Below, piece after piece: positions 16,302 to 25,236 of a stretch of 64,000 bases of DNA. The position numbers were made by a program, and so were the translations under genes. Position 1 is the stretch's first letter, and every line of letters begins with the position of its first letter. The notes beneath the pieces were generated by a model. It was not told the origin of the DNA and ran no database searches. It saw only the letters and a program-made list of their open reading frames with translations. This DNA comes from Chryseolinea lacunae (GTDB lineage Bacteria > Bacteroidota > Bacteroidia > Cytophagales > Cyclobacteriaceae), in contig NZ_JAERRB010000011.1 in assembly GCF_016735595.1 (NCBI RefSeq), positions 1 through 64,000 of the forward strand. Direction: 5' to 3'.

Positions 16302-19300
16302 ATGATAAAACGACGACTACTCTATTACCTGACGGTGCTATTCTTTTTAGTCCCCTGGGTTGTGCAAGCACAGTCCGATGGGTTAGTCACAGGCACAGTA
16401 AAGGACGGCCAAAGCCAGCCCTTGCCCGGTGTCTCTATCATGGTTAAGGGAACGTCCACCGGCACCACCACCGACGCCGACGGCAAGTTCAAACTTCAGG
16501 TCGGAAGTGCCGACGCCACACTGGTGTTCTCGTTTGTCGGCTTCCAATCGCAGGAAGCTAAAGTGGGTTCGCAAACCGAATTCAACATCGTGCTCACCGA
16601 AGACATCAGCACCTTGCAAGAGGTTGTGGTGGTGGGCTATGGCGAAATGAAAAAGAGCGATCTCACCGGTTCGGTGGCCACATTGAAAGGTGACAACCTC
16701 AACAAAACACCGGCGTCGTCGATGGACCAATTGCTGCAAGGAAAAATTGCTGGCGTGCAAGTCATCACCAACGGTGGTCAGCCGGGGTCGGGTGCCACCA
16801 TCCGTATTCGCGGTGCCAGCTCACTCAACGGCTCGAAAGATCCACTGGTTGTGGTTGACGGGTACCCCTGGGGTGATGCCGGTAACTTGAAACAGATCAA
16901 CCCCGACGATATTGAATCGATTGAAGTGTTGAAAGATGCATCGGCTGCCGCCATCTATGGATCGCGCGGTGCCAACGGTGTCATCCTCGTCACCACGCGC
17001 AAAGGTCGTTCGGGCTCGCCCCGCATCACGTTCAACACGCTGCAAACCGTATCTACACTTGCTGTGAAGCCCGACGTTTGGCGCGATCCGGTTGAGCAAG
17101 CGACCTACGATAACGAGGCGGCCACAACAGGCGGCTCATCACCTGCCGACATTCCGTTCATCGGCACCACACGCGGCGGCGTTTATTATCCATCTATAGC
17201 CGAGCTGCGTGGCCTTGATCCCAACAAACCACAATGGCCATACAACACCGATTGGGTTGACCTTGTATATCGCAATCCACATTCGCAGAGCTACACACTC
17301 ACGGCCGATGGTGGTTCGGATAAAACAAAATATTCTATTTCGGGCAACTACTATAAAGAAGACGGTCTTGTCATCGCCAACGGCTACGACAAATACACCG
17401 GGCGCATGAACCTCGACCAAAAGCTCACCAACGCGGTGACGGTGGGAACAAATGTGATTCTCGCCTACACCAACAGCCGTGGTCAACAGCTCGGCGCCGG
17501 GCGCTCGCCCATCTGGCCGGTCTATGATGCCAACGGCGACTACTTCAAAACCAGCGCCACCGATTTTGGAAACCCCATTGCCCTGGCGAATGAGTTGTAT
17601 AATAAAACAAAAACATTCGACCTGCTGGCCAGTGTGTATGCCAACATCAAGATCACAGATTGGCTGCAGTTCCGCACCACGCTTAACACAAAGTTTGGCA
17701 ACTCGGTGCAGGATCAATACGATCCCATCAACAGCACACAACGCGCACTTGACAACAAAGGCAGCTACGGCTCCATTGTTAACGGCAACTACAACGACTT
17801 GCTGAACGAAAATTATTTCACCATCAACAAGACGTTTGGCGATGTGCATGTGATCACGCTCACGGGAGGTTTCTCCATTCAGAAAACCACGAACCGCTTC
17901 AGCACACTCACCGGTCAGAATTTTGTGAACGACGTGTTGCAGAATGAAAACCTGGGGTCGGCCGGCACTATGCTCATCTCGAACGATCTGCAACGTTTTG
18001 GATTGCAGTCGTGGTATGGTCGCGCCAACTATGTGCTGAAAGATCGTTACCTGTTCACGTTGACGGGTCGTGCCGATGGTTCCACAAAGTTTGGTGCCGA
18101 CAACAAGTGGGCGTTCTTCCCTTCGGGCGCCGTGGCGTGGAAGATTCACGAAGAAAATTTCATGCAAGCCATTCCGGCCGTGTCTGATTTGAAACTGCGC
18201 GCCAGCTATGGCCTCACCGGTAATCAGGGCATTGCGCCGTATCAAACACAGGATCGTTTTGGTTCTTACAAATATTATGTGGGCACCGGTTTCAAAACCG
18301 GTTTTGGTCCTGGCTTTGCCGGCGCCAACGACGAGCAGGGACGCACCGTGGTGTCGGGCCTTGGCAACAGCAAGCTGAAGTGGGAAACCACCAAGTCGTT
18401 TGATGTGGGCCTGGACATCGGCATCCTCGATCAACGCTTCACGCTCACCGCCGACTATTACATCAAGAACACATCGGACCTGTTGCGTCTTCAAACCATC
18501 GCCCCGTCATCGGGCTTCGATCGCCAGTGGATCAACGACGGCGAGATCAGCAACCGTGGTGTGGAGTTGGGCCTCAACGCAGAAGTGTTGACAACCGATG
18601 CGTTGACATGGACCGTGGGTGCAAACTTCACCATGAACCGCAACCGCGTGGTGTCGATGGGCGAGAGCGACAGGGTGCTTATCGGAACACTGTATGAATC
18701 GGTGCGCCAACAGATCAGCACCTACACCGTGAACCAACCGATGTATGCGTTCTATGGCTACAAAACCGACGGCATCATTCAGACGTTGGAAGAAGGCATC
18801 AAGGCAGGCCTGACGGGTCGCGACGCAGAACCTGGTGAAATAAAATACCTCGACATCTCCGGTCCCGAAGGCAAACCCGATGGCGTGGTGAACGAATTGG
18901 ATCGCACCATCATTGGCAATCCCAATCCGAATTTCATCTACAGCTTCAACACCAATGTGCGCTACAAACAATTCGATTTCTCGGCACAGCTCTATGGCGT
19001 GCAAGGCAACGACGTGTTCGATTTTCAAAAGATGTCGCCCAGCCGCCAGCTGCAGCGCTGGACACTCGACAACCCCAGCAACGACTATCCCCGCGCCAAC
19101 AACTCGCGAGGTTATCGTGCCTCCGACTTTTTCCTGACCGACGGTTCGTTTCTGCGCTTGCAGAACGTGACGGTGGGCTACAACCTGCCCTCCGAAACCA
19201 TCAAAGGTGTGAAGAGCCTGCGTGTGTTTTTCTCAGGCAACAACCTCTACACCTTCACCGGCTTTCACGGCGGGTTTGATCCGGAAGTGGGAGAGCTGAG

Positions 19301-19364
19301 CATCAACAACGGCAGCTACCCCAGACCGCGTGCCTTCACACTCGGGTTGAACATTGGTCTCTAA
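16302..19364 (+). CDS. SusC/RagA-family TonB-linked outer-membrane transporter (mannan locus)
   Basis: A 1020-residue outer-membrane import protein. The ATG at 16302 (MIKRRLLYYLTVLFFLVPWV) starts a signal peptide ending at VQAQS; the longer frame from 16236 is rejected because it buries this signal. Next comes a carboxypeptidase-regulatory-like domain (VTGTVKDGQSQPLPGVSIMV, then DGKFKLQV), a TonB-box-like LQEVVVVGYGEMKKSDLTGS, the plug (IAGVQVITNGGQPGSGATIRIRG, DIESIEVLKDASAAAIYGSRGANGVILV), and the 22-strand barrel ending in PRAFTLGLNIGL. It pairs with the SusD at 19378 (13-bp gap) and imports oligosaccharides. The neighbouring GH26 suggests beta-mannan fragments. Confidence 0.95.
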   Translation: MIKRRLLYYLTVLFFLVPWVVQAQSDGLVTGTVKDGQSQPLPGVSIMVKGTSTGTTTDADGKFKLQVGSADATLVFSFVGFQSQEAKVGSQTEFNIVLTEDISTLQEVVVVGYGEMKKSDLTGSVATLKGDNLNKTPASSMDQLLQGKIAGVQVITNGGQPGSGATIRIRGASSLNGSKDPLVVVDGYPWGDAGNLKQINPDDIESIEVLKDASAAAIYGSRGANGVILVTTRKGRSGSPRITFNTLQTVSTLAVKPDVWRDPVEQATYDNEAATTGGSSPADIPFIGTTRGGVYYPSIAELRGLDPNKPQWPYNTDWVDLVYRNPHSQSYTLTADGGSDKTKYSISGNYYKEDGLVIANGYDKYTGRMNLDQKLTNAVTVGTNVILAYTNSRGQQLGAGRSPIWPVYDANGDYFKTSATDFGNPIALANELYNKTKTFDLLASVYANIKITDWLQFRTTLNTKFGNSVQDQYDPINSTQRALDNKGSYGSIVNGNYNDLLNENYFTINKTFGDVHVITLTGGFSIQKTTNRFSTLTGQNFVNDVLQNENLGSAGTMLISNDLQRFGLQSWYGRANYVLKDRYLFTLTGRADGSTKFGADNKWAFFPSGAVAWKIHEENFMQAIPAVSDLKLRASYGLTGNQGIAPYQTQDRFGSYKYYVGTGFKTGFGPGFAGANDEQGRTVVSGLGNSKLKWETTKSFDVGLDIGILDQRFTLTADYYIKNTSDLLRLQTIAPSSGFDRQWINDGEISNRGVELGLNAEVLTTDALTWTVGANFTMNRNRVVSMGESDRVLIGTLYESVRQQISTYTVNQPMYAFYGYKTDGIIQTLEEGIKAGLTGRDAEPGEIKYLDISGPEGKPDGVVNELDRTIIGNPNPNFIYSFNTNVRYKQFDFSAQLYGVQGNDVFDFQKMSPSRQLQRWTLDNPSNDYPRANNSRGYRASDFFLTDGSFLRLQNVTVGYNLPSETIKGVKSLRVFFSGNNLYTFTGFHGGFDPEVGELSINNGSYPRPRAFTLGLNIGL

Positions 19365-19377
19365 CATGTATTAAAAA

Positions 19378-20898
19378 ATGCTGAACATGAACTACAGAAA
19401 ATATTTATACGGAACCTTCCTCACGGCCGCACTGCTCAGTTGCTCCGACATGGAAGAGCAACCCTATGGCATCATCAACTCCACCACGTTCTATAAAACA
19501 CCGGAGGATGCCGAGTCGGCCATTGTGTATTGCTATTCGATTTTGCCCGAAGTGGGCTACTATTCCAGAGGCTACACCATTGTGACGGAGTTGCCCACCG
19601 AAAACCTCACGCAGAAAGGCGACGCAGGCACGTCGAACTTTGAATTGGACGAGTTGCGCACCACAGCCACCAACTCCAACCTGGACGATATGTGGACCTA
19701 CATCTATCGCGGCATATCGCGCGCCAACGGTGTCATCACCAACGTGCCCAACATTGCCATGAACCAGACCACACGCGATCAGATTGTGGGTGAAGCCTAC
19801 TTCCTGCGCGCCCTGCACTACTTTAACCTCGTGCGTATGTTTGGTGAAGTGCCCATTCGGTTGCAGACCATCGATACGCCAACGCAAATTCCCCTGGCAA
19901 AGTCGCCGGTGAAAGATGTGTATGACCTCATCATTGCAGACCTGAAACAATCGGAACAACTCATCACGGTGCCCCGCATCAGCGAAGGCCGCGCCAACAA
20001 AGTGGCCGCACAAGGTTTGCTGGCGAAAGTGTATCTGCACCTGGCGTCATCCAAAAGCTCAGCCTCACCAGGCTATGAGTTTGTTAGCAATGCCGACGAA
20101 ATGTATACACAAGCCGCTGCCTACGCAGGCAAAGTGGTGAACGAACAAACCACCTTTGCCTTCACCGACAACCTGGTAGACATCTGGAACACCGAGATCT
20201 ACAAGAAAGCCGCCGTGAGCGAACACATCTTCGATGCGGCCGTCGATCGCAGTGGCGACCGCGAAGGAAGTTTCTCCAAACTGCCCAACATGTTTCTTCC
20301 GGCCGACAGGCCCATGGAGATCGTGTATAACCCCAGCGATCCGGCCAGCGCAAAGATCAACATCGGTCAGGGCTGGAGTCACTTCAGAACAGAAGCGAAC
20401 CTCTATAACAACTATGCCGACGACGACAAGCGCAAGACCGACTTGATCGTGTCCAAATACTGGAACGCCGGAACAGAATACAACCTCGACATCACCAGCA
20501 GCTCGCGCCCGTTCACGCGCAAGTATATCGATCCCCTGCGCATCGGCGACGCCAGCAGCTGCAACACACCCATCGTTCGCTACTCTGATATTTTATTGGT
20601 GTATGCAGAAGGCGTTGGACCCACAACCGAAGGTTATGCGGCCATCAACAAAATTCGCGCACGTGCCGGTGTGGGCGACCTGGCCCCGGGACTTAGCGTT
20701 GACGCCTTCCGCAAGGCGGTGGTAGAAGAACGCGCCAACGAGCTGGCCTTTGAAGGCAATCGCCTCTTCGACTTGCGTCGGACAAACAGCATGGAAGAAG
20801 TGTTGGTGAACAAGTATGGCAAGACCATCACCAGCGGCGCCTATTTCTTTCCCATACCCCAACGGGAAATTGACACCAATCCTTTAATGAAGCCTTAA
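19378..20898 (+). CDS. SusD/RagB-family glycan-binding lipoprotein (mannan locus)
   Basis: A 506-residue surface lipoprotein partnering the SusC before it. The signal peptide is followed by a lipobox (TAALLSC) and mature start CSDMEEQPYG. The SusD layout is clear: N-terminal AESAIVYCYSIL, the TPR-like LDDMWTYIYRGISRANGVI, YFLRALHYFNLVRMFGEVPI (the RAxxYFxLvrxfGdvPl signature) and the C-terminal RKAVVEERANELAFEGNRLF, which is diagnostic for SusD/RagB. The second ATG at 19387 (MNYRKYLYG) is an equally good start. It binds the glycan at the cell surface and acts as the lid of the SusC channel. Confidence 0.95.
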   Translation: MLNMNYRKYLYGTFLTAALLSCSDMEEQPYGIINSTTFYKTPEDAESAIVYCYSILPEVGYYSRGYTIVTELPTENLTQKGDAGTSNFELDELRTTATNSNLDDMWTYIYRGISRANGVITNVPNIAMNQTTRDQIVGEAYFLRALHYFNLVRMFGEVPIRLQTIDTPTQIPLAKSPVKDVYDLIIADLKQSEQLITVPRISEGRANKVAAQGLLAKVYLHLASSKSSASPGYEFVSNADEMYTQAAAYAGKVVNEQTTFAFTDNLVDIWNTEIYKKAAVSEHIFDAAVDRSGDREGSFSKLPNMFLPADRPMEIVYNPSDPASAKINIGQGWSHFRTEANLYNNYADDDKRKTDLIVSKYWNAGTEYNLDITSSSRPFTRKYIDPLRIGDASSCNTPIVRYSDILLVYAEGVGPTTEGYAAINKIRARAGVGDLAPGLSVDAFRKAVVEERANELAFEGNRLFDLRRTNSMEEVLVNKYGKTITSGAYFFPIPQREIDTNPLMKP

Positions 20899-20909
20899 AC
20901 ATTCGAACC

Positions 20910-21842
20910 ATGAAGATGAGAATCAGTATTCAATATAGTTTTGTGATCGCGGCGCTATTGCTGTGCAGCTCGTGTCTGAAAGATCCCTATAACGATGTGG
21001 TGAGCAACGAACGCTCCATCGAAGCGGTGACTTTGGGTGGAGGACTAACGCAGGTTGGTCCCGCCATTGTGGATCGCGAAGCGGGAAAAGTATCGGTGCA
21101 GGTGTTGATGGAAGCCAACACCAAGCTCGACAACGTGTCGCCCATTTTGCAGGCATCCTATCACGCCACCACATTTCCCGCATCGGGTGAGCCGGTAAAT
21201 TTTGAGGCAAGCAACAACCAATATACCTACACGGTAACGGCGCAATCGGGCCAGACACGCGAGTGGGTGATTGAGTTGGTGCCCTTCACCGAAACACTTC
21301 CGGGCACCTACAAAATCACCGGACAAGTTTTGTATGGCGGCACCGGGCCCGAGTATGGCGGCGGCGGTGTGATGAAACTCACTGATAAATCGTGGGTATG
21401 GCCCGCAACGGGTGGCCCGGCGGCAGAAGATGACAACATACTCACGTTCGAATTCAAAGGCGTGACTCCTGAAGGCCACACGTTTGGCGCCGTGAGCAAC
21501 ACCGCCGGAACCGACGGTCTCTATGCCGACTATCAATTCATAGACAAGGTTCCCACAGACGTGAACAAGTTCTATCGCAAAATTCCCAAAGGCGAAGGCA
21601 CATGGGAACGCGACTACAGCAAACAAACCATCACGTTCAAGTTTGCCGACGGCACCACAACCACCGGCTCAGTCTCTGACGCGAAGACCATCGACCTCGG
21701 CAACGGCCTTTCCAAAACCATTGCCGACAAAGCCTTCGACTTCATCCTGAACGGCACCGACGACTGGGGAAACATCTATTCCGACTACGACAAGATTGTG
21801 AAGAAGCCACGACGCTTCTGGATTGACGTGAAGAAGCAATGA
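20910..21842 (+). CDS. Putative surface glycan-binding lipoprotein
   Basis: A 310-residue lipoprotein with signal peptide and lipobox (ALLLCSSC). The N-terminal half (RSIEAVTLGGGLTQVGPAIV, then TATGxx-like ANNQYTYTVTAQSGQTREWVIEL) looks like the Ig-like domain common in Bacteroidota surface proteins (DUF5018-like). The C-terminal half begins PGTYKITGQVLYGGTGPEYGG and is rich in Trp, Tyr and Gly, as expected for carbohydrate binding. It sits 11 bp after susD and before the GH26 gene, the usual position for a SusE/F-like or SGBP protein. No catalytic motif was seen. The function is inferred from architecture and position. Confidence 0.75.
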   Translation: MKMRISIQYSFVIAALLLCSSCLKDPYNDVVSNERSIEAVTLGGGLTQVGPAIVDREAGKVSVQVLMEANTKLDNVSPILQASYHATTFPASGEPVNFEASNNQYTYTVTAQSGQTREWVIELVPFTETLPGTYKITGQVLYGGTGPEYGGGGVMKLTDKSWVWPATGGPAAEDDNILTFEFKGVTPEGHTFGAVSNTAGTDGLYADYQFIDKVPTDVNKFYRKIPKGEGTWERDYSKQTITFKFADGTTTTGSVSDAKTIDLGNGLSKTIADKAFDFILNGTDDWGNIYSDYDKIVKKPRRFWIDVKKQ

Positions 21843-22004
21843 TGCTCGTTCACGTTCGGGATCTCCACCGCGCAACCGGCAGGAGAGATTGGAATAACAA
21901 CACTAACACAAAGCAACAGCTGGGTTAGGCTGGCGAGGCGTTGGCGATCCTGCGGGATTGTCAACGCGCTTGCGGCTTTGAACCGGTTGACTATCTAACG
22001 CCTT

Positions 22005-23054
22005 ATGGTAAATATTAAAAAACGTAGCATGCATATATTCCTGTTCCTAACGGTACTGTCATGTGGAACGCTGATTCACTGTGAAAAAGAAACTGACCCC
22101 GTTACCATTGTGCCCGGAGACACCACAACCATACATCCCGACACGGGCTTCAAAACCCTGAACTATCTCTACAAGATTTCGGGATCGTCTACGCTGTCGG
22201 GCATTCACAACCGCGAGCCCAACAGCGCACCGGCAAAGTGGACCAACGAAATTTTTAACACCACAGGAAAATATCCTGCCCTGTGGAGCGGCGACTTTTT
22301 GTTCCAGCAAGACAACATCAACAACCGCCAGATCATGGTGGAAGAAGCATTGAAGCAATGGAGGAAAGGCGCTGTCGTGAACCTGATGTGGCACGCATGC
22401 AACCCCGCGCTCTCGCAACCCTGCGAGTGGAACACCGACGGTGTGCTCAGCAAAATGACCGACGCCCAATGGACCGAACTCCTCACCGACGGAACCCCCA
22501 TCAACACCAAATGGAAAGCGATGATGGACGAAGTGGCCACCTACCTGCAATTCCTCGAAGACAACAAGGTGGAAGTGTTGTGGCGCCCTCTTCACGAAAT
22601 GAACCAGGGCGCTTTTTGGTGGGGAGGTCGCCCCGGCGCCAACGGCACACGCAAACTCTATCAACTCACACACGACTACTTTAAAAACACCAAAGGCCTC
22701 ACCAACCTGATCTGGGTCTGGGATGTGCAAGACTTCGAAACCCTGACCAGCGACGTAACCAGCTACAACCCCGGCGACGAATACTGGGACGTGCTGGCCC
22801 TCGACTTCTACGACAACGGCAGCGGCTACTCAACACTAAAATACACCACCATTGTGAACGCCGCCAAAGGCAAACCCATTGCCATCGGCGAATGCCAGAA
22901 GCTTCCCACCGTCGCTCAATTGATCGCCCAACCCAAGTGGTCCTTCTTCATGAGCTGGTCGGAATTAACGTTTGATAGTAATTCAAATGAAGAGATAAAG
23001 GCGTTGTATAAAGGTTTATATGTGAAGACGCTTGATGAGTTGCCGGGGTGGTGA
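22005..23054 (+). CDS. Glycoside hydrolase family 26 beta-mannanase lipoprotein
   Basis: A 349-residue enzyme that should cleave beta-1,4-mannosidic bonds at the cell surface. The signal peptide ends in a lipobox-like LIHC followed by EKETDP. The GH26 signature LWRPLHEMNQGAFWWGG contains the acid/base Glu at residue 198, and AIGECQKLP contains the nucleophile Glu at residue 296. Other family features are SGIHNRE, VVNLMWHACNP and LIWVWDVQD. The length is normal for a single-domain GH26. It is the last gene of the locus, 160 bp after the surface lipoprotein, and is followed by a strong terminator. It is the best clue that the locus targets beta-mannan or galactomannan; a few GH26 members act on beta-1,3-xylan or lichenan. 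Confidence 0.93.
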   Translation: MVNIKKRSMHIFLFLTVLSCGTLIHCEKETDPVTIVPGDTTTIHPDTGFKTLNYLYKISGSSTLSGIHNREPNSAPAKWTNEIFNTTGKYPALWSGDFLFQQDNINNRQIMVEEALKQWRKGAVVNLMWHACNPALSQPCEWNTDGVLSKMTDAQWTELLTDGTPINTKWKAMMDEVATYLQFLEDNKVEVLWRPLHEMNQGAFWWGGRPGANGTRKLYQLTHDYFKNTKGLTNLIWVWDVQDFETLTSDVTSYNPGDEYWDVLALDFYDNGSGYSTLKYTTIVNAAKGKPIAIGECQKLPTVAQLIAQPKWSFFMSWSELTFDSNSNEEIKALYKGLYVKTLDELPGW

Positions 23055-23099
23055 TTGTGTTGAGTAGTAAGTTTAGACGAAGAGTAGTTTAGGTAAACG

Positions 23100-23126
23100 A
23101 AAGGCCCGGCGATGAACCGGGCCTTT
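23100..23126. terminator. Bidirectional intrinsic terminator
   Basis: A perfect 10-bp GC-rich stem (AAAGGCCCGG with CCGGGCCTTT) and a 7-nt loop, with T-rich sequence on the plus side and A-rich on the minus side. It separates the convergent GH26 and DUF4139 genes. Confidence 0.85.
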
Positions 23127-23206
23127 TATTTTGATCGTAATAGCAGTAAAGAATGCAAGAACATGACATTGAAATTCGTCGGGTTCCACCCGACGAACGA
23201 TGTGCA

Positions 23207-24805
23207 TCAATGCCTGTATCGCGGCGATCGCACGGTTCGGCTCTTGCGAATGCTCACCGTTTTGTTTTTGGGATAACGCACGGTGAACGCAATCTTAAAC
23301 TTCGACGTCTCACCCGAACCCAGCGTCTTCACCCATTGAAGACGGCCCGAAGGAGCGTTGAGGTTTGCGCCGGAAAGTTCTGAGGTCTCTACGGTGATGT
23401 CCTTTTCCTGCGACACAGGAATTTGATCCTGCACGCGAATAGAGACAGGCACCTTTCTATTGTTGCGCAGCTGAATTTCATAGACAAACGATTCGCTCCG
23501 TTTGCCGCCAATAGACGGTGTGTTGCCGGTGTCTTCCACTTTGCTGCGGCTCACCACAATCTGGTTGTCGCGGCCCAAGGAAAGTTCGAGTGTGTCGCCG
23601 ATGAGGCGTGTGTTGATGTTCGACTCGCCCACATAGGCATTGCCGAAATAGACTTTGGCCGTGCCGTCCATCAGGTTCAGTTTTTCCCAGCCGGTGACTT
23701 TGGCCAGCAGGAAGGCGCTCATCTCAAGTTTCGGGAGTGTGATGTATTCGAAAGATGCCTGAAGCGATTCGTCTTGCAGGGTGATGTGGTAGGGTTGACC
23801 GTTCGCGGCAATGGTGTGGTGCTGGTCCAACACGAATGAAGTGTTTAGTTCAGACACGGTTCGTTCTTCTGTTTCGGCTGAGGCAACGCTTTTGTCTTGC
23901 GATAGGTTTTGGGCGGTCGCGTTCAACGTTCCTTCGTTGGCTTGCGAGGTGTAGTTAAGAATCCAGGTGGTGAGGTAGGGGCGGGTAGCATTTTGGGAGA
24001 TATCGCCGGTGGAGAGAGACAGTTTCACGTCACGCCAGTCGATGTGGGTTTCGTTATAGATGTCGGCTTTGTATTTCAGTGTGACAGGCTTGCCGATTTC
24101 GGGAGCAACAATGTCGTAGGAAGCTTCCCATCCGCAGTCGTTCACGAGGTGGCGCAGGCGGAACTCAACTGCTTGATCGGTTTTTGAGTTCACGGTTACC
24201 ACCACCGTGTAGCGCAAGGGGTTGGTCTTTTGACTTTCGGCCGTAAGCTCGTTGGTTTTTTGCTGGAGCAGTTGCGTGAGTTTGCTCTGCGTTTTTGTCA
24301 ATCCAAAAAGAGCCTGATTAATTTTCAGCGTTCGTTCGCGAAAAAAGTCTGCGGCTTTTGTCAGTTCCACTAGCGACACGGCAGCCTGCGCGCCGCCGAG
24401 GTGTTGATTCTGCTCCAGCATTTTTTTCTCCACCTGGTAGGCGTCAATCTGATTGTTGACAAGGGCGATGTTATCGGCCAGCAACGCCGTGGTGTCGGTG
24501 AGCGCTTTCACACGCGGGTTGATGTCTTGCGCGTTCAACGTTTGTGTTTCGGTAGACACCGAAACCACATCCACCGTGCTGCCCACCACCACCTGCACGC
24601 TGTTTTGTTCCAGCGCTGGCGACAGGCCTTTGAAGTGAACCACGTTGGTTCCTTTTTTTAACGACACAGATTCCACAAACTGAATTTCGGCGCCGCTCAG
24701 GTAAACGACAACTTCCTGGATTTTCGGTTTGAGAACAATGGGTTGCTGACTAAATGCCGTGAACCCACACAGCAGGGCGATCAATGCGAAACTAACTTTT
24801 TTCAT
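23207..24805 (-). CDS. DUF4139/MuiA-family exported protein
   Basis: A 532-residue exported protein. The start at 24805 (MKKVSFALIALLCGFTAFSQ) is a clean signal peptide; a longer frame reaches 25000 but runs into the REP-like element and is rejected. Residues about 25-125 are the DUF4140 N-terminal domain (KIQEVVVYLSGAEIQFVESV, VHFKGLSPALEQNSVQV). A helical coiled-coil region with many Gln and Lys residues follows. The DUF4139 core is visible in YTVVVTVNSKTDQAVEFRLRH, WEASYDIVAP and IDWRDVKLSLSTGDI. Related proteins were named mucoidy inhibitor A, but their biochemistry is poorly known. It is probably periplasmic or outer-surface. It stands as a single gene. Confidence 0.88.
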   Translation of the reverse strand: MKKVSFALIALLCGFTAFSQQPIVLKPKIQEVVVYLSGAEIQFVESVSLKKGTNVVHFKGLSPALEQNSVQVVVGSTVDVVSVSTETQTLNAQDINPRVKALTDTTALLADNIALVNNQIDAYQVEKKMLEQNQHLGGAQAAVSLVELTKAADFFRERTLKINQALFGLTKTQSKLTQLLQQKTNELTAESQKTNPLRYTVVVTVNSKTDQAVEFRLRHLVNDCGWEASYDIVAPEIGKPVTLKYKADIYNETHIDWRDVKLSLSTGDISQNATRPYLTTWILNYTSQANEGTLNATAQNLSQDKSVASAETEERTVSELNTSFVLDQHHTIAANGQPYHITLQDESLQASFEYITLPKLEMSAFLLAKVTGWEKLNLMDGTAKVYFGNAYVGESNINTRLIGDTLELSLGRDNQIVVSRSKVEDTGNTPSIGGKRSESFVYEIQLRNNRKVPVSIRVQDQIPVSQEKDITVETSELSGANLNAPSGRLQWVKTLGSGETSKFKIAFTVRYPKNKTVSIRKSRTVRSPRYRH

Positions 24806-24964
24806 AACAGGAGGGTAGGTACAAAGTTTTAGAGAAGTAGAATGAGGCACCCATTTAGGGGTAAGCGATAAACGCACGGTATGTGTCGTTGCGTGTTTAA
24901 GTATACAAGTTTTTTGTGATTGAACAACTGGTTTAACGACCGGCGTTTCTACTTCGGAATGCGC

Positions 24965-25062
24965 CAAGTCCCGGGGCGGGAGACTTGGCTTCGACAACAT
25001 GCTTAAGGTAATATTTAAATAGGGTGACTATCACTATATAGTCTCCCGCTTTGGGGACCATG
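24965..25062. repeat. REP-like palindrome pair, copy C
   Basis: A P2 palindrome at 24965-24987 (arms CAAGTC and GACTTG) is preceded by the same CTTCGGAATGCGC spacer seen in copies A and B. About 50 bp later a P1 copy at 25037-25062 (TATAGTC and GGACCATG arms, slightly diverged) is followed by TTGTTTTG as in copy B. The pair lies in the divergent promoter region between the DUF4139 gene and the propeller regulator. Confidence 0.75.
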
Positions 25063-25236
25063 TTGTTTTGAAACCACTACCTTTCCTGACGCTAAAATCT
25101 CCCTGTCAGTTTTCATGTCGGCCACGTTTTTCCAGATACAAAATCCCCATTCAGCTTTGGCTGGTGTATCAGCTCCGGGCTTCTTTTCAAACATTTTTTA
25201 TATTTACACTTCCTGACCTTGATTTGCCCTGTGAAA

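Noticed and set aside
17139-18494. 451-codon minus-strand frame inside susC
   Set aside because: It lies opposite an unambiguous SusC barrel and has no recognisable domain.
24806-25000. N-terminal extension of the DUF4139 gene to 25000
   Set aside because: The extension reads through a REP-like palindrome and would bury the clean signal peptide that starts at 24805.
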